NCBI GenBank assembly: GCA_964635325.1
Contig: CAZWOL010000038.1
Coordinates: 1-31,917, forward strand
Direction of reading: 5' to 3'
DNA length: 31,917 nucleotides
Source: BOG-1112 sp964635325
GTDB taxonomy: Bacteria > Bdellovibrionota_B > Oligoflexia > Oligoflexales > Bog-1112
Translations under genes and position numbers: made by a program
Notes under the pieces: generated by a model
Database searches by the model: none
What the model saw: only the letters and a program-made list of their open reading frames with translations
What the model was told of the DNA's origin: nothing
In this document: positions 7,518 through 16,610 of the stretch, piece by piece
Position numbering within the stretch: position 1 is the stretch's first letter
How the letters are laid out: each line of letters opens with the position of its first letter

Positions 7518-8396
7518 CTAAACTCCTGGGCTCAGTCTGCTGTTTTCTAGAGAACTTGTATCCTGTTTTGTACGGTCACTCACGAAGAAGCGTTCGATGA
7601 TATTTAGAAAGTCGGCAGAAAAAATATCAATTGTGCAGAGTTGACTGCGAATCTTTTGACTTGCGATATTGTAACCGATAACAGCTGGGATAGCTGCTGC
7701 AAGCCCAAAAGCTGTTGCTATCAACGCTTCGGAAATACCTGGAGCTACAGTGGCAAGGCTTGTGCTTCCAGACTGTGCGATGCCTTCAAATGAGGACATG
7801 ATGCCCCAAACTGTTCCAAAAAGTCCGATGAACGGACATGCAGAAGCACTGATGGCCAAGAACGAAAGAAAACGTTCCATCTGACGACGTTCGCTAATTT
7901 TAGCTTTGTGTAGGGAACGCTTCAAATTGTCCATCGCTCCAGCAGCAGCCATCTCCGGAAGTGTCACCTGGTCCTTGAGGTGACTGTTACGCAGAAGTTC
8001 GGTGTAACCAGAGCGAAAGACTTCTCGAAGAGGACTATAACTGAATTCACTGAGACGGGAGTTGAGTTCTTTGAGTGAACGACTCTCCCAAAAAACGCTT
8101 AGAAAATCCTTGCTGCGTTTTTCCAAACGGCGCAAGTGTATCCATTTAGCAACGAAGATGGCCCATGTCGCAACACTCATAGACAAGAGCATCAAGAGTA
8201 CAGCAATGACAATCGGGCTTCCTGACCCAAGGCCACGCTCGATGATTGAAGAATTTCCACCCGACGCAACATGTTTGTCGTCTTGAGAATTATCTGTAGA
8301 AACCTGAGCATGCTCGCGATCTGTTTTTGCAGCCCAGACCCATGGTGTGGGTACAAACAGCAAGCACAGAATTAGGGTGAAAAATCTCTTCATCAT
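7518..8396 (-). CDS. tolQ: TolQ / ExbB-family proton channel with N-terminal signal-like extension
   Basis: Three-helix inner-membrane subunit of the Tol proton motor. TM1 is at about 61-83 (SPIVIAVLLMLLSMSVATWAI). After a cytoplasmic loop, TM2 and TM3 lie in the conserved block with ACPFIGLFGTVWGIMSSF and ATAFGLAAAIPAVIGYN, the family signature. At 292 residues it is clearly longer than the usual ~230. The excess is an N-terminal hydrophobic segment resembling a cleavable signal peptide (MKRFFTLILCLLFVPTPWVWA) and a polar ~38-residue linker before TM1. GGAG lies 6 nt upstream of ATG 8396, so the long form is well supported. Some ExbB relatives also carry such an extension. It is first in the tolQRAB operon. 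Confidence 0.93.
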   Translation of the reverse strand: MMKRFFTLILCLLFVPTPWVWAAKTDREHAQVSTDNSQDDKHVASGGNSSIIERGLGSGSPIVIAVLLMLLSMSVATWAIFVAKWIHLRRLEKRSKDFLSVFWESRSLKELNSRLSEFSYSPLREVFRSGYTELLRNSHLKDQVTLPEMAAAGAMDNLKRSLHKAKISERRQMERFLSFLAISASACPFIGLFGTVWGIMSSFEGIAQSGSTSLATVAPGISEALIATAFGLAAAIPAVIGYNIASQKIRSQLCTIDIFSADFLNIIERFFVSDRTKQDTSSLENSRLSPGV

Positions 8397-8442
8397 TACT
8401 TTCTCCGTGTCTCCTCTGAATTAACGAGGGACTTTCTCTCGA

Positions 8443-9729
8443 TTAACGTTGCTCTAGTGGTACATAGTCCGCCAAGGCAGCACCTGTAAAGACTTGGCGT
8501 GGACGACCGATGCGATCTTCACCTTGCAGATGCATTTCGCGCCAGTGAGCGATCCAACCAGGCAGGCGGCCGAGTGAGAACATGACCGTATACATGTTGG
8601 TTGGAATACCTAAGGCTCGATACATTATCCCGGAGTAAAAATCTACATTCGGATACAATTTACGCTCAACAAAGTATGGATCTTTCAAAGCTGCTTCTTC
8701 GAGGCGCTTGGCGACATCGAGCAATGGATCCTTGCGTTTCATCTTAGCTAAGAGTTTATCACAGGCTTTCTTGATCACTCGTGCTCGTGGATCGTAATTT
8801 TTATAGACGCGGTGACCAAATCCCATCAGGCGGAAGCCGCTGTTTTTATCTTTGGCAGCTGCAATCGCTTTGTTGACATCGCTACCATTGCGTTCGATCT
8901 CCTCAAGCATCTCGACGACCTCTTGGTTTGCGCCGCCGTGTTTTGGTCCCCACAGTGCGCAGATACCTGCCGCGATGGATGCGAAGAGGTTTGCATCGGA
9001 AGATCCAACCAAGCGCACCGTCGAAGTGGAGCAGTTTTGCTCATGATCTGCGTGCAGAACCAACAGAAGGTTAAGTGCATCCACTGCATCTGGATCGATT
9101 TCGTAGGGTTCGGTAGGAAGTGCAAACATCATGTAAAGGAAGTTTTCACAGAAACTCAGAGAATTTTTAGGATAGACAACCGGTTGGCCTATCGATTTTT
9201 TGAATGAGTATGCCGCAATCGTGCGCAGCTTTGACAAGACGCGTGGGACAAGGAAGTCCACTTGGGCTTTGTTTTTTGGATCCAATGCATCCGGATAGTA
9301 TGCGGACAAAGAGCAGATCATCGACGACAGAATGGCCATTGGATGTGCTGTCGAAGGATAGCCATCGTAGAAATGCAACATGTCTTCATGGATTAGAGAG
9401 TGGTAGCGAAGCAGATCGCTAAATGTAGAGAGCTCTTCTTTGTTAGGAAGGTGTCCGTAAATAAGAAGGAAGCTGGTTTCGACAAAGGTTGATTTTTCGG
9501 CCAAGACTTCGATAGGGATTCCGCGGTAACGCAGTATACCCTTATCTCCATCGATGTAAGTGATAGAACTTAAGCAGGAGCCGGTGTTGCCATATCCGGA
9601 GTCCAGTGTGATGTAACCCGTTTCCTGGAGCAGCTTGCGAACATCGATGGCCTTTTCCTGGTAAGTACCAGTAATAACGGGAAAGAAGTGCGACTTGTTG
9701 CCAATCTTTAGCTCGACCGTTTCACTCAT
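8443..9729 (-). CDS. gltA: Citrate synthase
   Basis: First enzyme of the TCA cycle, condensing acetyl-CoA with oxaloacetate to give citrate. The 428-residue length and N-terminal beta-rich domain fit the Gram-negative (GltA, type II) form. Catalytic and substrate residues are in place: H229 (LHADHEQN), H264 (GPKHGGANQ), H306 (GFGHRVYKNYDPRA) and D363 (NVDFYSGI). These nearly coincide with the E. coli numbering as I remember it. The ATG has a good AGGAG Shine-Dalgarno (AGGAGACATT before ATG). It lies 46 nt upstream of tolQ on the same strand, so read-through into tolQRAB is possible; I see no strong terminator between them. Confidence 0.98.
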   Translation of the reverse strand: MSETVELKIGNKSHFFPVITGTYQEKAIDVRKLLQETGYITLDSGYGNTGSCLSSITYIDGDKGILRYRGIPIEVLAEKSTFVETSFLLIYGHLPNKEELSTFSDLLRYHSLIHEDMLHFYDGYPSTAHPMAILSSMICSLSAYYPDALDPKNKAQVDFLVPRVLSKLRTIAAYSFKKSIGQPVVYPKNSLSFCENFLYMMFALPTEPYEIDPDAVDALNLLLVLHADHEQNCSTSTVRLVGSSDANLFASIAAGICALWGPKHGGANQEVVEMLEEIERNGSDVNKAIAAAKDKNSGFRLMGFGHRVYKNYDPRARVIKKACDKLLAKMKRKDPLLDVAKRLEEAALKDPYFVERKLYPNVDFYSGIMYRALGIPTNMYTVMFSLGRLPGWIAHWREMHLQGEDRIGRPRQVFTGAALADYVPLEQR

Positions 9730-9894
9730 AATGTCTCCTGTTTTTTCTGCTGAACTGCATCCACTCTGAGGCGGGGCTACCTCCTTAAGGACGCGGGTCG
9801 TTGACCGATTTCCAAACGAACGGAATCCCTATATAAACATCCACAGTGTAAGAGCTAATCTCAGTCGACTCAATAGCGATCACAAGGCAACCCA
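9730..9894. promoter_or_regulatory. Divergent gltA/polA intergenic control region
   Basis: This 165-nt spacer must hold the promoters of both gltA (minus) and polA (plus). A TATATA sits near 9831 on both strands because it is self-complementary, but I find no well-spaced -35 partner. A 10-nt palindrome TCCTTAAGGA lies at 9782-9791 and includes, on the minus strand, a perfect AAGGAGGT. That motif is too far from the gltA ATG to serve it. Exact promoters cannot be assigned by eye. Confidence 0.45.
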
Positions 9895-12675
9895 ATGACG
9901 GTTAAAAAACTTTTGCTTATCGATGCGATGGCTATGGCCTTTCGCAGTCATCACGCAATGGGTGGGCGTCCACTCCTTACGTCCACAGGGCTTCCAACAT
10001 CTGCAATTTATGGAAGCCTCACCATTCTTATGAAACTCATGGATGAGGAGCGACCCGACTATGTCGTCGTTGCATGCGACTCGCGAGAGGCAACTTTCCG
10101 ACATGAGATGTACGAAGCATACAAAGCCAACCGTACGGAGTTTCCGGAAGAGCTTAGTTTGCAGATGCCTTATTTTTTCCGAATGTTCGAAGTGCTTGGC
10201 ATACCAGTTATTCGCATCGCTGGTTATGAAGCAGATGACATCATCGGCTCCTTAGTGACGCAGCTCGCGTCTCCTGAGTTGCATTGCTACATTATATCTG
10301 GTGACAAAGACTTCATGCAATTGGTCAACGAAAATGTTTGGCTTTATTCACCGCAGAAGGGCGGTGTCATGAAACGTGTCGATATTGCAGGTGTGCGCGA
10401 ACGTTTTGGATGTGCACCATCGCAAGTCATCGACATGCTCGCTTTGATCGGAGACAGCAGCGATAATGTTCCTGGAGTACATGGAATCGGAGATAAGGGA
10501 GCTGCCAAACTTATCGAAGAATTCCACAGCTTAGAAAATCTCTATGAACATATTGAAGAGGTACGCAATCAACGTCATAAAGACGCACTGGTGCGTGACC
10601 GAGCAAAAGCGTTTCTATCTAAAGAACTCGTGACCATCAAGAAAGATATTGCATTTGATGTTGCTCTCCGTGATATGGGCATCGATTGGGAACAATCTCT
10701 TAGTGCTGAACCCGTTTTGCAATTTCTTGAGGAATTAGAATTTCGCATTCTCATCAAACGCATTCGTGAGCGCAGTAGTCCTAAGAAGGAACCCAAAAAA
10801 GCTTCAAAAGCTCAGTTTCAACCGAAAAATCTCCCCGAAGTGTTGGAAACATACGGCAAAGATAAACTGGCTCGACACTATCATTTTGTGAATACAAAAG
10901 AATCCTTCACACGATTAGTAAGCGCCCTCCAAAGCACATCAAGCTTTGTCTTTGATGTTGAGACGACCGGCCTGGACTGCATCGATGCACGCATCATAGG
11001 AATTAGCTTTGCCGTATCAGCAGGCAAAGCCTACTATGTCCCGTTGCTGCCAAAAAATCTCGATGGGCTCAGTGCGGATGAAGTCCTTCAAGAGCTGCAT
11101 CCTATTTTTGCGGATGGATCTAAGCAAAAAATTGCACACAATCTTAAATTCGATCTGCAGATGTTACACAACTCCGGTGTCGAAGTCTGTGGCCCCTTCG
11201 GTGACACGATGCTGGCCTCCTTCCTCCTGGACTCAACGGCTCAGCATGGTATCGATGCTGTTTCACAACGTGTGCTGGACTTACAAAAAATACCAACGAC
11301 CGAACTCATGGGCCCCAAATATCAGATACCGATGTCTGATGTAGATATAGGCTTGCTTTCATACTACGCATGTGAAGACTCCGACTGCTGCTGGCGTTTG
11401 AATGAAAACCTTGTGCCCCGTTTGCACGAAGAAGACTTGCAAAAACTTTACGAAGATATTGAAGTCCCACTCGTACGCATACTTGCGGACATGGAACAGG
11501 CGGGTATCTATGTCAATGTCTCAACTTTGCAAGCCATTTCGCAAGGACTTGCAGAACGCTTACTCGAATTAGAAAAAACTGTATTTGAACTTGCTGGTGA
11601 AGAGTTTAATCTTAACTCACCAAAACAGATGCAGGTGATTATCTTTGAAAAACTAAAGATTCATGAAGAACTAGGCATCAAAAAACTCAAAAAGACCAAG
11701 AGTGGATTTTCTACCGACGTCTCCGTACTCGAAGATATGTCTGCTCACCCAATGATTGCTGCAATATTGGAATATAGAACGCTGACCAAACTCAAAGGAA
11801 CGTACACGGATACGCTTCCCTTGATGATCAACAAGACCACGCAGCGCATACACACAAGCTTTCATCAAACAGGCACAGCAACTGGTCGTTTGAGCTCATC
11901 TGATCCGAATTTGCAGAATATCCCGATTCGCTCCGAAGTCGGACGCAAGATCCGTAGTGCTTTCGAAGGTCAGGGAGATCGCGTGTTGGTTTCTGCCGAC
12001 TACTCACAGATTGAGTTGCGTTTGCTTGCTCACATTTCGCAAGACAAAAACCTAATCCAGGCTTTTGTTGATGGTAAAGACATTCACACAGCCACTGCAG
12101 CGACTGTCTTTGGCAAAGATCTTGACAGTGTCAGCAAAGACGAACGTTCCCAAGCCAAAGCAATCAACTATGGAGTTGCCTATGGAATGGGGCCCCAACG
12201 CTTCGCGATGACCACAGGGGTGTCGTTTCAAGAAGCACGGGACTTTATTGCAAAGTACTTCGAAGCATTCCCTCGCATCCGAGTGTCGATGGATAATGCG
12301 ATCGACTACGCAACGGCACATGGGTACAGCAAGACCTTGCTCGGTCGCAAACGTCGTATCGATGGACTGGACCAAAAGCCCGGTCTCATGCTCTCCAACG
12401 CACGCAATATTGCAGTGAATGCACCGATCCAAGGTACAGCTGCGGATCTGATCAAGCTTGCCATGATTCGCATCGACAAAGCTATCCGTGAAAAAGGACT
12501 TGCCGCAAAGATGCTCTTGCAGATTCATGACGAACTCGTATTTGAATGTTCTTTGCAGGAAGTTGATACGCTGATTCCACTCATTCGCGAAGCGATGGAA
12601 GGGGCTATGCAACTTTCTGTGCCACTCGTTGCAGATATTGGCTATGGCAAAAACTGGTTGGAGGCACACAATTGA
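9895..12675 (+). CDS. polA: DNA polymerase I
   Basis: Repair and Okazaki-fragment processing polymerase. All three domains are present: N-terminal 5'-3' exonuclease (about 1-300; GYEADDIIG, SGDKDF and IGDSSDNVPG motifs), 3'-5' proofreading exonuclease with the D-x-E pair intact at D354/E356 (FDVETTGLD), and the family A polymerase domain with motif A at D702 (SADYSQIELR), the O-helix region KAINYGVAYGMG, and motif C at D879/E880 (IHDELVFE). The 926-residue length is normal. Proofreading, lost in some lineages, looks active here. AAGG lies 7 nt before the ATG. The stop overlaps the tatC start. Confidence 0.98.
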   Translation: MTVKKLLLIDAMAMAFRSHHAMGGRPLLTSTGLPTSAIYGSLTILMKLMDEERPDYVVVACDSREATFRHEMYEAYKANRTEFPEELSLQMPYFFRMFEVLGIPVIRIAGYEADDIIGSLVTQLASPELHCYIISGDKDFMQLVNENVWLYSPQKGGVMKRVDIAGVRERFGCAPSQVIDMLALIGDSSDNVPGVHGIGDKGAAKLIEEFHSLENLYEHIEEVRNQRHKDALVRDRAKAFLSKELVTIKKDIAFDVALRDMGIDWEQSLSAEPVLQFLEELEFRILIKRIRERSSPKKEPKKASKAQFQPKNLPEVLETYGKDKLARHYHFVNTKESFTRLVSALQSTSSFVFDVETTGLDCIDARIIGISFAVSAGKAYYVPLLPKNLDGLSADEVLQELHPIFADGSKQKIAHNLKFDLQMLHNSGVEVCGPFGDTMLASFLLDSTAQHGIDAVSQRVLDLQKIPTTELMGPKYQIPMSDVDIGLLSYYACEDSDCCWRLNENLVPRLHEEDLQKLYEDIEVPLVRILADMEQAGIYVNVSTLQAISQGLAERLLELEKTVFELAGEEFNLNSPKQMQVIIFEKLKIHEELGIKKLKKTKSGFSTDVSVLEDMSAHPMIAAILEYRTLTKLKGTYTDTLPLMINKTTQRIHTSFHQTGTATGRLSSSDPNLQNIPIRSEVGRKIRSAFEGQGDRVLVSADYSQIELRLLAHISQDKNLIQAFVDGKDIHTATAATVFGKDLDSVSKDERSQAKAINYGVAYGMGPQRFAMTTGVSFQEARDFIAKYFEAFPRIRVSMDNAIDYATAHGYSKTLLGRKRRIDGLDQKPGLMLSNARNIAVNAPIQGTAADLIKLAMIRIDKAIREKGLAAKMLLQIHDELVFECSLQEVDTLIPLIREAMEGAMQLSVPLVADIGYGKNWLEAHN

Positions 12676-13451
12676 CAACGCACGATAACGAACAGAGCCT
12701 GCTCAGCGGTGCTAAGGTGATGCCACTTTTGGAGCATCTTGGTGAATTGCGTACACGTCTGGTTCGAGCGATCTCAGCGATCACTCTCTTGTTCTTTGCT
12801 TGCTTGTTTTATGCGACACCGATCATCAATTTTCTTAAGCAACCCCTGATAAAGTCTCTGCCCAAACAGGCCGAGACCTTACATTTTACAGGGCCTCTCG
12901 AAGTTCTTTTTGCCGATATGAAAGTTGCTTTTCTAGCAGCCTTAATACTCGCATGTCCTTACTGGCTCTACCAGTTTTGGAAGTTCATCGAGCCTGCTTT
13001 GTATGTTTCCGAACGCAAGTACGTAGTGCCTTTCGTCTGGGCATCCGTAGGACTCTTTGTCAGTGGACTCTTGTTTAGTTTCTATTTCATCATCCCAATG
13101 TGCTTAGAGTTTCTCATCAATATTGGTATGGAAGTTGGCACTCCGATGATTACGGTCTCGGACTACTTATCTCTTGTTACCGTTATGATACTTGGTTTTG
13201 GATTTATGTTTGAGACGCCCCTGATACTGGTTCTGCTCGCTTCATTAGAAGTGATCAATAGCGTGATGCTTACGACCTATCGACGTTACGTCATTGTGAT
13301 CATTTTAATTGTTGCGGCACTGCTGACTCCACCAGACCCAGTTTCGCAGGTGTCGATGGCCATCCCCTTGTATATAATGTATGAGGTATCGATTGTGATC
13401 ATTAAGTTGATGGAAAAGCACAAGCGCAAAAATCTAGGGAGTACGCCTTGA
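12672..13451 (+). CDS. tatC: Sec-independent (Tat) translocase subunit TatC
   Basis: Core receptor of the twin-arginine pathway, which exports folded proteins across the inner membrane. This 259-residue protein has the N-terminal signature PLLEHLGELRTRL followed by six hydrophobic segments; the conserved ...FWKFIEPALY...E loop lies after TM2. The start is TTG at 12672, inside the polA stop (ATTGA, 4-nt overlap). A strong GGAGG lies 7 nt upstream, and no ATG fits as well. tatA and tatB are not in the window. Its own stop overlaps the next start in the same TTGA manner. Confidence 0.96.
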   Translation: MTTHDNEQSLLSGAKVMPLLEHLGELRTRLVRAISAITLLFFACLFYATPIINFLKQPLIKSLPKQAETLHFTGPLEVLFADMKVAFLAALILACPYWLYQFWKFIEPALYVSERKYVVPFVWASVGLFVSGLLFSFYFIIPMCLEFLINIGMEVGTPMITVSDYLSLVTVMILGFGFMFETPLILVLLASLEVINSVMLTTYRRYVIVIILIVAALLTPPDPVSQVSMAIPLYIMYEVSIVIIKLMEKHKRKNLGSTP

Positions 13452-14191
13452 TCCGAGCGGTAGCACTCGTTATTCTCAGTATGAGTTCCATTGCTTTTGC
13501 AGAAACAAAGGCCCCAACAGCATCTCTTTCAACAGAAACAAAGAGTCGGGTCTGGGTCTTCGAAAGCACTCTCTTGCGTTACACCCAAGAAGCCAATGCT
13601 GGACATGCTGTCGATGGTATGGGTGCAAAGTTTGGCATCGGGTATGGAGTCATCCGACCTCATTATTTTCTACTTGCTAATGCCGATTTCTACCTTGGCC
13701 CCTTTGGAACAAACTTTCAGACAGCGCGACTGGACTACCAAGGTACGGGATTTGGTATGGTTGCGGGCCACAGTCTGCAAAAACGGTCGCTACGTGAGCA
13801 TCGAGTGGGCTTAGGTGTTCTGAGTGGCATAAACTACCAAGAGTTTGTCGGAAAATCTTACGCGCGCAATGACGTCGATGATCCACCTCCAAGCAGTCCT
13901 GATGGAATCGTAACTCATTACAGCAGTCGCTTTATGCTTATCGATGCGAGTTTTGGTTTTTTCATGTCTTTTATGAGAGCTCCACGTCTTGATACACATG
14001 ATCAAGATGCTCTTATCACTAGGAACGAGGGCTTGCTCATCGCTTTGCAGGCAGCCTTTCCTATGATGTCGCGCTTTCGTGCCTCCTACGAAAGGTTGGA
14101 CAGCACTGGGCTAGCACAGACAGTTGTTGAACGTGGCAGTGTACATGGCTTTCGTCTTCTGCTCTCTGTAAAAGCTTTCCTCGGTACCTAG
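13448..14191 (+). CDS. Predicted outer-membrane beta-barrel protein, unknown function
   Basis: A 247-residue protein that I do not recognise by family. It has a clear signal peptide (MIRAVALVILSMSSIAFA, cut before ETKAP). Alternating aromatic/glycine strands follow (KFGIGYGVIRPHYFLLANADFYLG, GTGFGMVAGHS, RVGLGVLSGINY, MLIDASFGFFMSFM, ending in RLLLSVKAFLGT), which suggests a small outer-membrane barrel, although the last residue is Thr rather than Phe. The start is TTG 13448 overlapping the tatC stop (TTGA), with GGGAG about 7 nt upstream. The coupling to tatC suggests co-expression, not necessarily a shared role. Confidence 0.75.
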   Translation: MIRAVALVILSMSSIAFAETKAPTASLSTETKSRVWVFESTLLRYTQEANAGHAVDGMGAKFGIGYGVIRPHYFLLANADFYLGPFGTNFQTARLDYQGTGFGMVAGHSLQKRSLREHRVGLGVLSGINYQEFVGKSYARNDVDDPPPSSPDGIVTHYSSRFMLIDASFGFFMSFMRAPRLDTHDQDALITRNEGLLIALQAAFPMMSRFRASYERLDSTGLAQTVVERGSVHGFRLLLSVKAFLGT

Positions 14192-14255
14192 GCACACATC
14201 ATCCGCTTTTTAAAATTCATGCTAAAATGAAGAAAATCCTTGATGGAGAATCTTC

Positions 14256-16544
14256 ATGACTCGCTTAGTTATTCTAGGGTTATTTCTATATCCAATATTG
14301 TCCTGCAAACGAAATTCTCCACATATAGAGCAAAGCAGTAGTGGTAGCGTTGAGCATCTGCAGAGTACTAAATCAGATGCTACGAATGCTGGTCAATATT
14401 TCGTCGAAAATGAAGAGGGTTTGCGTCTTATCTCTGCAGCTGAGGTTGGTGAGAACATATCGGGTCTATTCAAAAAAAATACCCCAGAAGTGCATACAGA
14501 CACGCCTGCTGCGTACATAACTAAAAATAAATTAGAAGAGCTGCGCCCCAAGATTGTATCCAAGGGCTATATTTTACGTAAGGTTACCCCAGACCAAGGC
14601 GGTATGAATTTTGAAATCAGTGATTTAAAGAGTTTTCAAAAAAATTGGAAGGTCTTTCGTGATAAATCTCTGCAACGCCTCACGCCACCCAAATCAAGTG
14701 CAACTCCACGGGTGGCAACTATCGATAGTATCAAAGAGGATCTTGGTATTCGAGATGTCGATGGCGTTTTAGATCTTACAGAGTTTAATAAAAAGCAGGC
14801 CTATTTATCCGATCTCAATGAGATCATTGATATGCATCTCCCTTTATGGAGAAGGCTGAAAAGAAACACGGAAGCTCTCGAGTCTATGCAAAGAGAGATT
14901 GAGAGCTATCAGATAGAGATCGGCAAAAAATTTGCAATGCTTCATATGTCTGAGACAATGGAATTTATGAAGGTTCAAAGCCTTGCTTCAAAAATGGAGA
15001 GCATTAATCCCTTTCAGATATCAAAACCTCAGAAGGATATTCTTGAGGCAGCTCAGAATGCGCTTCGTCTAAAAAACTACAAGCAACCATTTGCAAACTT
15101 GAGTCCTGAAGCGAGAGCTCTTTATGAACAAGAAATGAAGGCGCAGAAAGTCGCAATGATTAGTCGTAACGTCACAGATAAAGGCTATATTTTGCAGGGG
15201 GAAGGCTATACTACGAAACCATTCGGTCTTAAGATGAAATCTGACGAATTTACTGGTAAGGTTCCTATCGAAGGGAGCAGTTCTGCTAAAGTAACTGGTA
15301 AGTTGCAAGGTGAAGAACTCAAAAAGCAGATCAAATTTTTTAACAAATTATCGCAGTCCTCTTTGACGAAGATCGAGGAAGATGGTTTGCCATCTAGTAT
15401 AGCTAAGCCTCACATGCGACGGATGCTTAGTGAAGATGGAACCGTTCAAAATTTTGTTGCTATGAAAAGGACGAGTGGCAAACCCATTTCTAGCAAAGAT
15501 GACTTTCAATGGGAATTGGCAGACGACAAAAGTCTCATCGACGTTGAAAATTTTGAAAATTTCCATGCAGATCCAAGATACATGAAGAATGGTACTCCGA
15601 GCCTCCTTAAAGAATGGGCGAGTAGTCCTGGTGTTCCTAAAGATGATGCGCAATCTGCAGTGAAATCTTACGCAGAGTTTCTCGTCAAAAAAGAGGAGGG
15701 AGATAATTGGATTCATCTTACAGACTCTGAAAAGCTCGATAGGATCAACGCTCGAATTCTTAGTGCCAAAGAGATAACATCGGATCTTGACCTTCTGCAA
15801 ATTGTAACGAATCGACGCCTTGATTATACAAAAGCATTTCGCTATATCAACGATGCTGTACCGGAAAGTGAAGCAAGCGCAGAAGCTGTTGCTGCAGTTC
15901 GGGACGCAGGCTATCGTATGAATGAGGTTTTTGGGCATGCCATGGATTTTAGATTCAAACCGATTGAAGATTACAAAGAAGTGAAGGGCTTTTCGGCGGA
16001 AGCAATGGAACGTCCTCCGATTATGCATCATGGTACCGAAGACAAGAACTGGGATTTTTCGCAAGAATTAAACAATGATTATCCGTTGACCTTTGTTTTT
16101 CAAAATAAAAATGGCGAATACGTATCAACGACGATTCCAAAAGGCAATACCGCTGATCTAAATCCTAAGCTTCCCCACAACCCCCACCAAAACTACGTTG
16201 ATGCTTTGCTTGTAATGGAGAAAGAAGGTTTTCAACCAGTGATGAATCCCGTTCACATCATCACCCACATGAAAGACTATGCGAATATCAAAGAATTTCC
16301 ATTGGAAACCAAAGTAGCGATTAAACGCTATTGGACTGAGTTTAGATCAAATAGTAAAGATCCTTCCAAAAATGGACTAACCGCAAATCAACTGCATGAA
16401 GACATTGTTTCACCTGAAGTTCAAGCTATGCCGATGAAAGCTAGAAAGAAATTAGGTATAGATACCCCAGAGGGCTATTTTTATTCGAAGTTCCCTGCTT
16501 TGGATCCTTCTACTATCAATGCTCGTAGTGCGACACCTCGCTAA
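14256..16544 (+). CDS. Large orphan lipoprotein with coiled-coil segment, unknown function
   Basis: A 762-residue protein I cannot assign. A lipoprotein signal peptide with lipobox ILSC places the lipid-bearing cysteine at C17. Residues 20-60 are a Ser-rich polar linker. A probable coiled coil runs about 185-250 (Leu/Glu/Lys/Met-rich). The rest is mixed polar sequence, with KGYIL occurring twice (near residues 103 and 310), hinting at a weak internal duplication. A C-terminal region with MHHGTED, PHNPHQNY and HIITHMKDY has clustered His that could be catalytic or metal-binding, but I match it to no known site. GGAG precedes the ATG at good spacing. It has its own 64-nt upstream gap, so it is probably separately expressed. 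Confidence 0.85.
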   Translation: MTRLVILGLFLYPILSCKRNSPHIEQSSSGSVEHLQSTKSDATNAGQYFVENEEGLRLISAAEVGENISGLFKKNTPEVHTDTPAAYITKNKLEELRPKIVSKGYILRKVTPDQGGMNFEISDLKSFQKNWKVFRDKSLQRLTPPKSSATPRVATIDSIKEDLGIRDVDGVLDLTEFNKKQAYLSDLNEIIDMHLPLWRRLKRNTEALESMQREIESYQIEIGKKFAMLHMSETMEFMKVQSLASKMESINPFQISKPQKDILEAAQNALRLKNYKQPFANLSPEARALYEQEMKAQKVAMISRNVTDKGYILQGEGYTTKPFGLKMKSDEFTGKVPIEGSSSAKVTGKLQGEELKKQIKFFNKLSQSSLTKIEEDGLPSSIAKPHMRRMLSEDGTVQNFVAMKRTSGKPISSKDDFQWELADDKSLIDVENFENFHADPRYMKNGTPSLLKEWASSPGVPKDDAQSAVKSYAEFLVKKEEGDNWIHLTDSEKLDRINARILSAKEITSDLDLLQIVTNRRLDYTKAFRYINDAVPESEASAEAVAAVRDAGYRMNEVFGHAMDFRFKPIEDYKEVKGFSAEAMERPPIMHHGTEDKNWDFSQELNNDYPLTFVFQNKNGEYVSTTIPKGNTADLNPKLPHNPHQNYVDALLVMEKEGFQPVMNPVHIITHMKDYANIKEFPLETKVAIKRYWTEFRSNSKDPSKNGLTANQLHEDIVSPEVQAMPMKARKKLGIDTPEGYFYSKFPALDPSTINARSATPR

Positions 16545-16610
16545 ATCACGTATTGCTGAACCAGCCATGCATCGGTTAGTATTTCTTTTCATCAAAAAAG
16601 GTATCCCGAG

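Noticed and set aside
8397..8460. Weak dyad (AACGAGGGA / TCTCGATT) at the gltA end as a terminator
   Set aside because: The pairing is interrupted and no T-run follows on the minus strand, so I cannot support it.
9730..9790. 12-codon leader ORF (MQFSRKNRRHYE) upstream of gltA, stop overlapping the gltA start, with AAGGAGGT further upstream
   Set aside because: The perfect Shine-Dalgarno is about 18 nt from the ATG, too far for efficient use, and the peptide shows no attenuator-like codon run. Probably chance.
9800..9840. TTGACC...TATATA as a polA promoter
   Set aside because: The spacer is 23 bp, too long for a sigma-70 promoter.
12052..12678. 208-codon open frame antisense to polA
   Set aside because: It lies wholly within the conserved polymerase domain, its product has no recognisable pattern, and codon structure follows polA. 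It is a shadow frame.
15348..16064. 238-codon open frame antisense to the 762-residue lipoprotein gene
   Set aside because: The product is rich in Phe, Cys, Arg and Ile, typical of reversed codons, with no Shine-Dalgarno. The plus-strand lipoprotein is the better gene.
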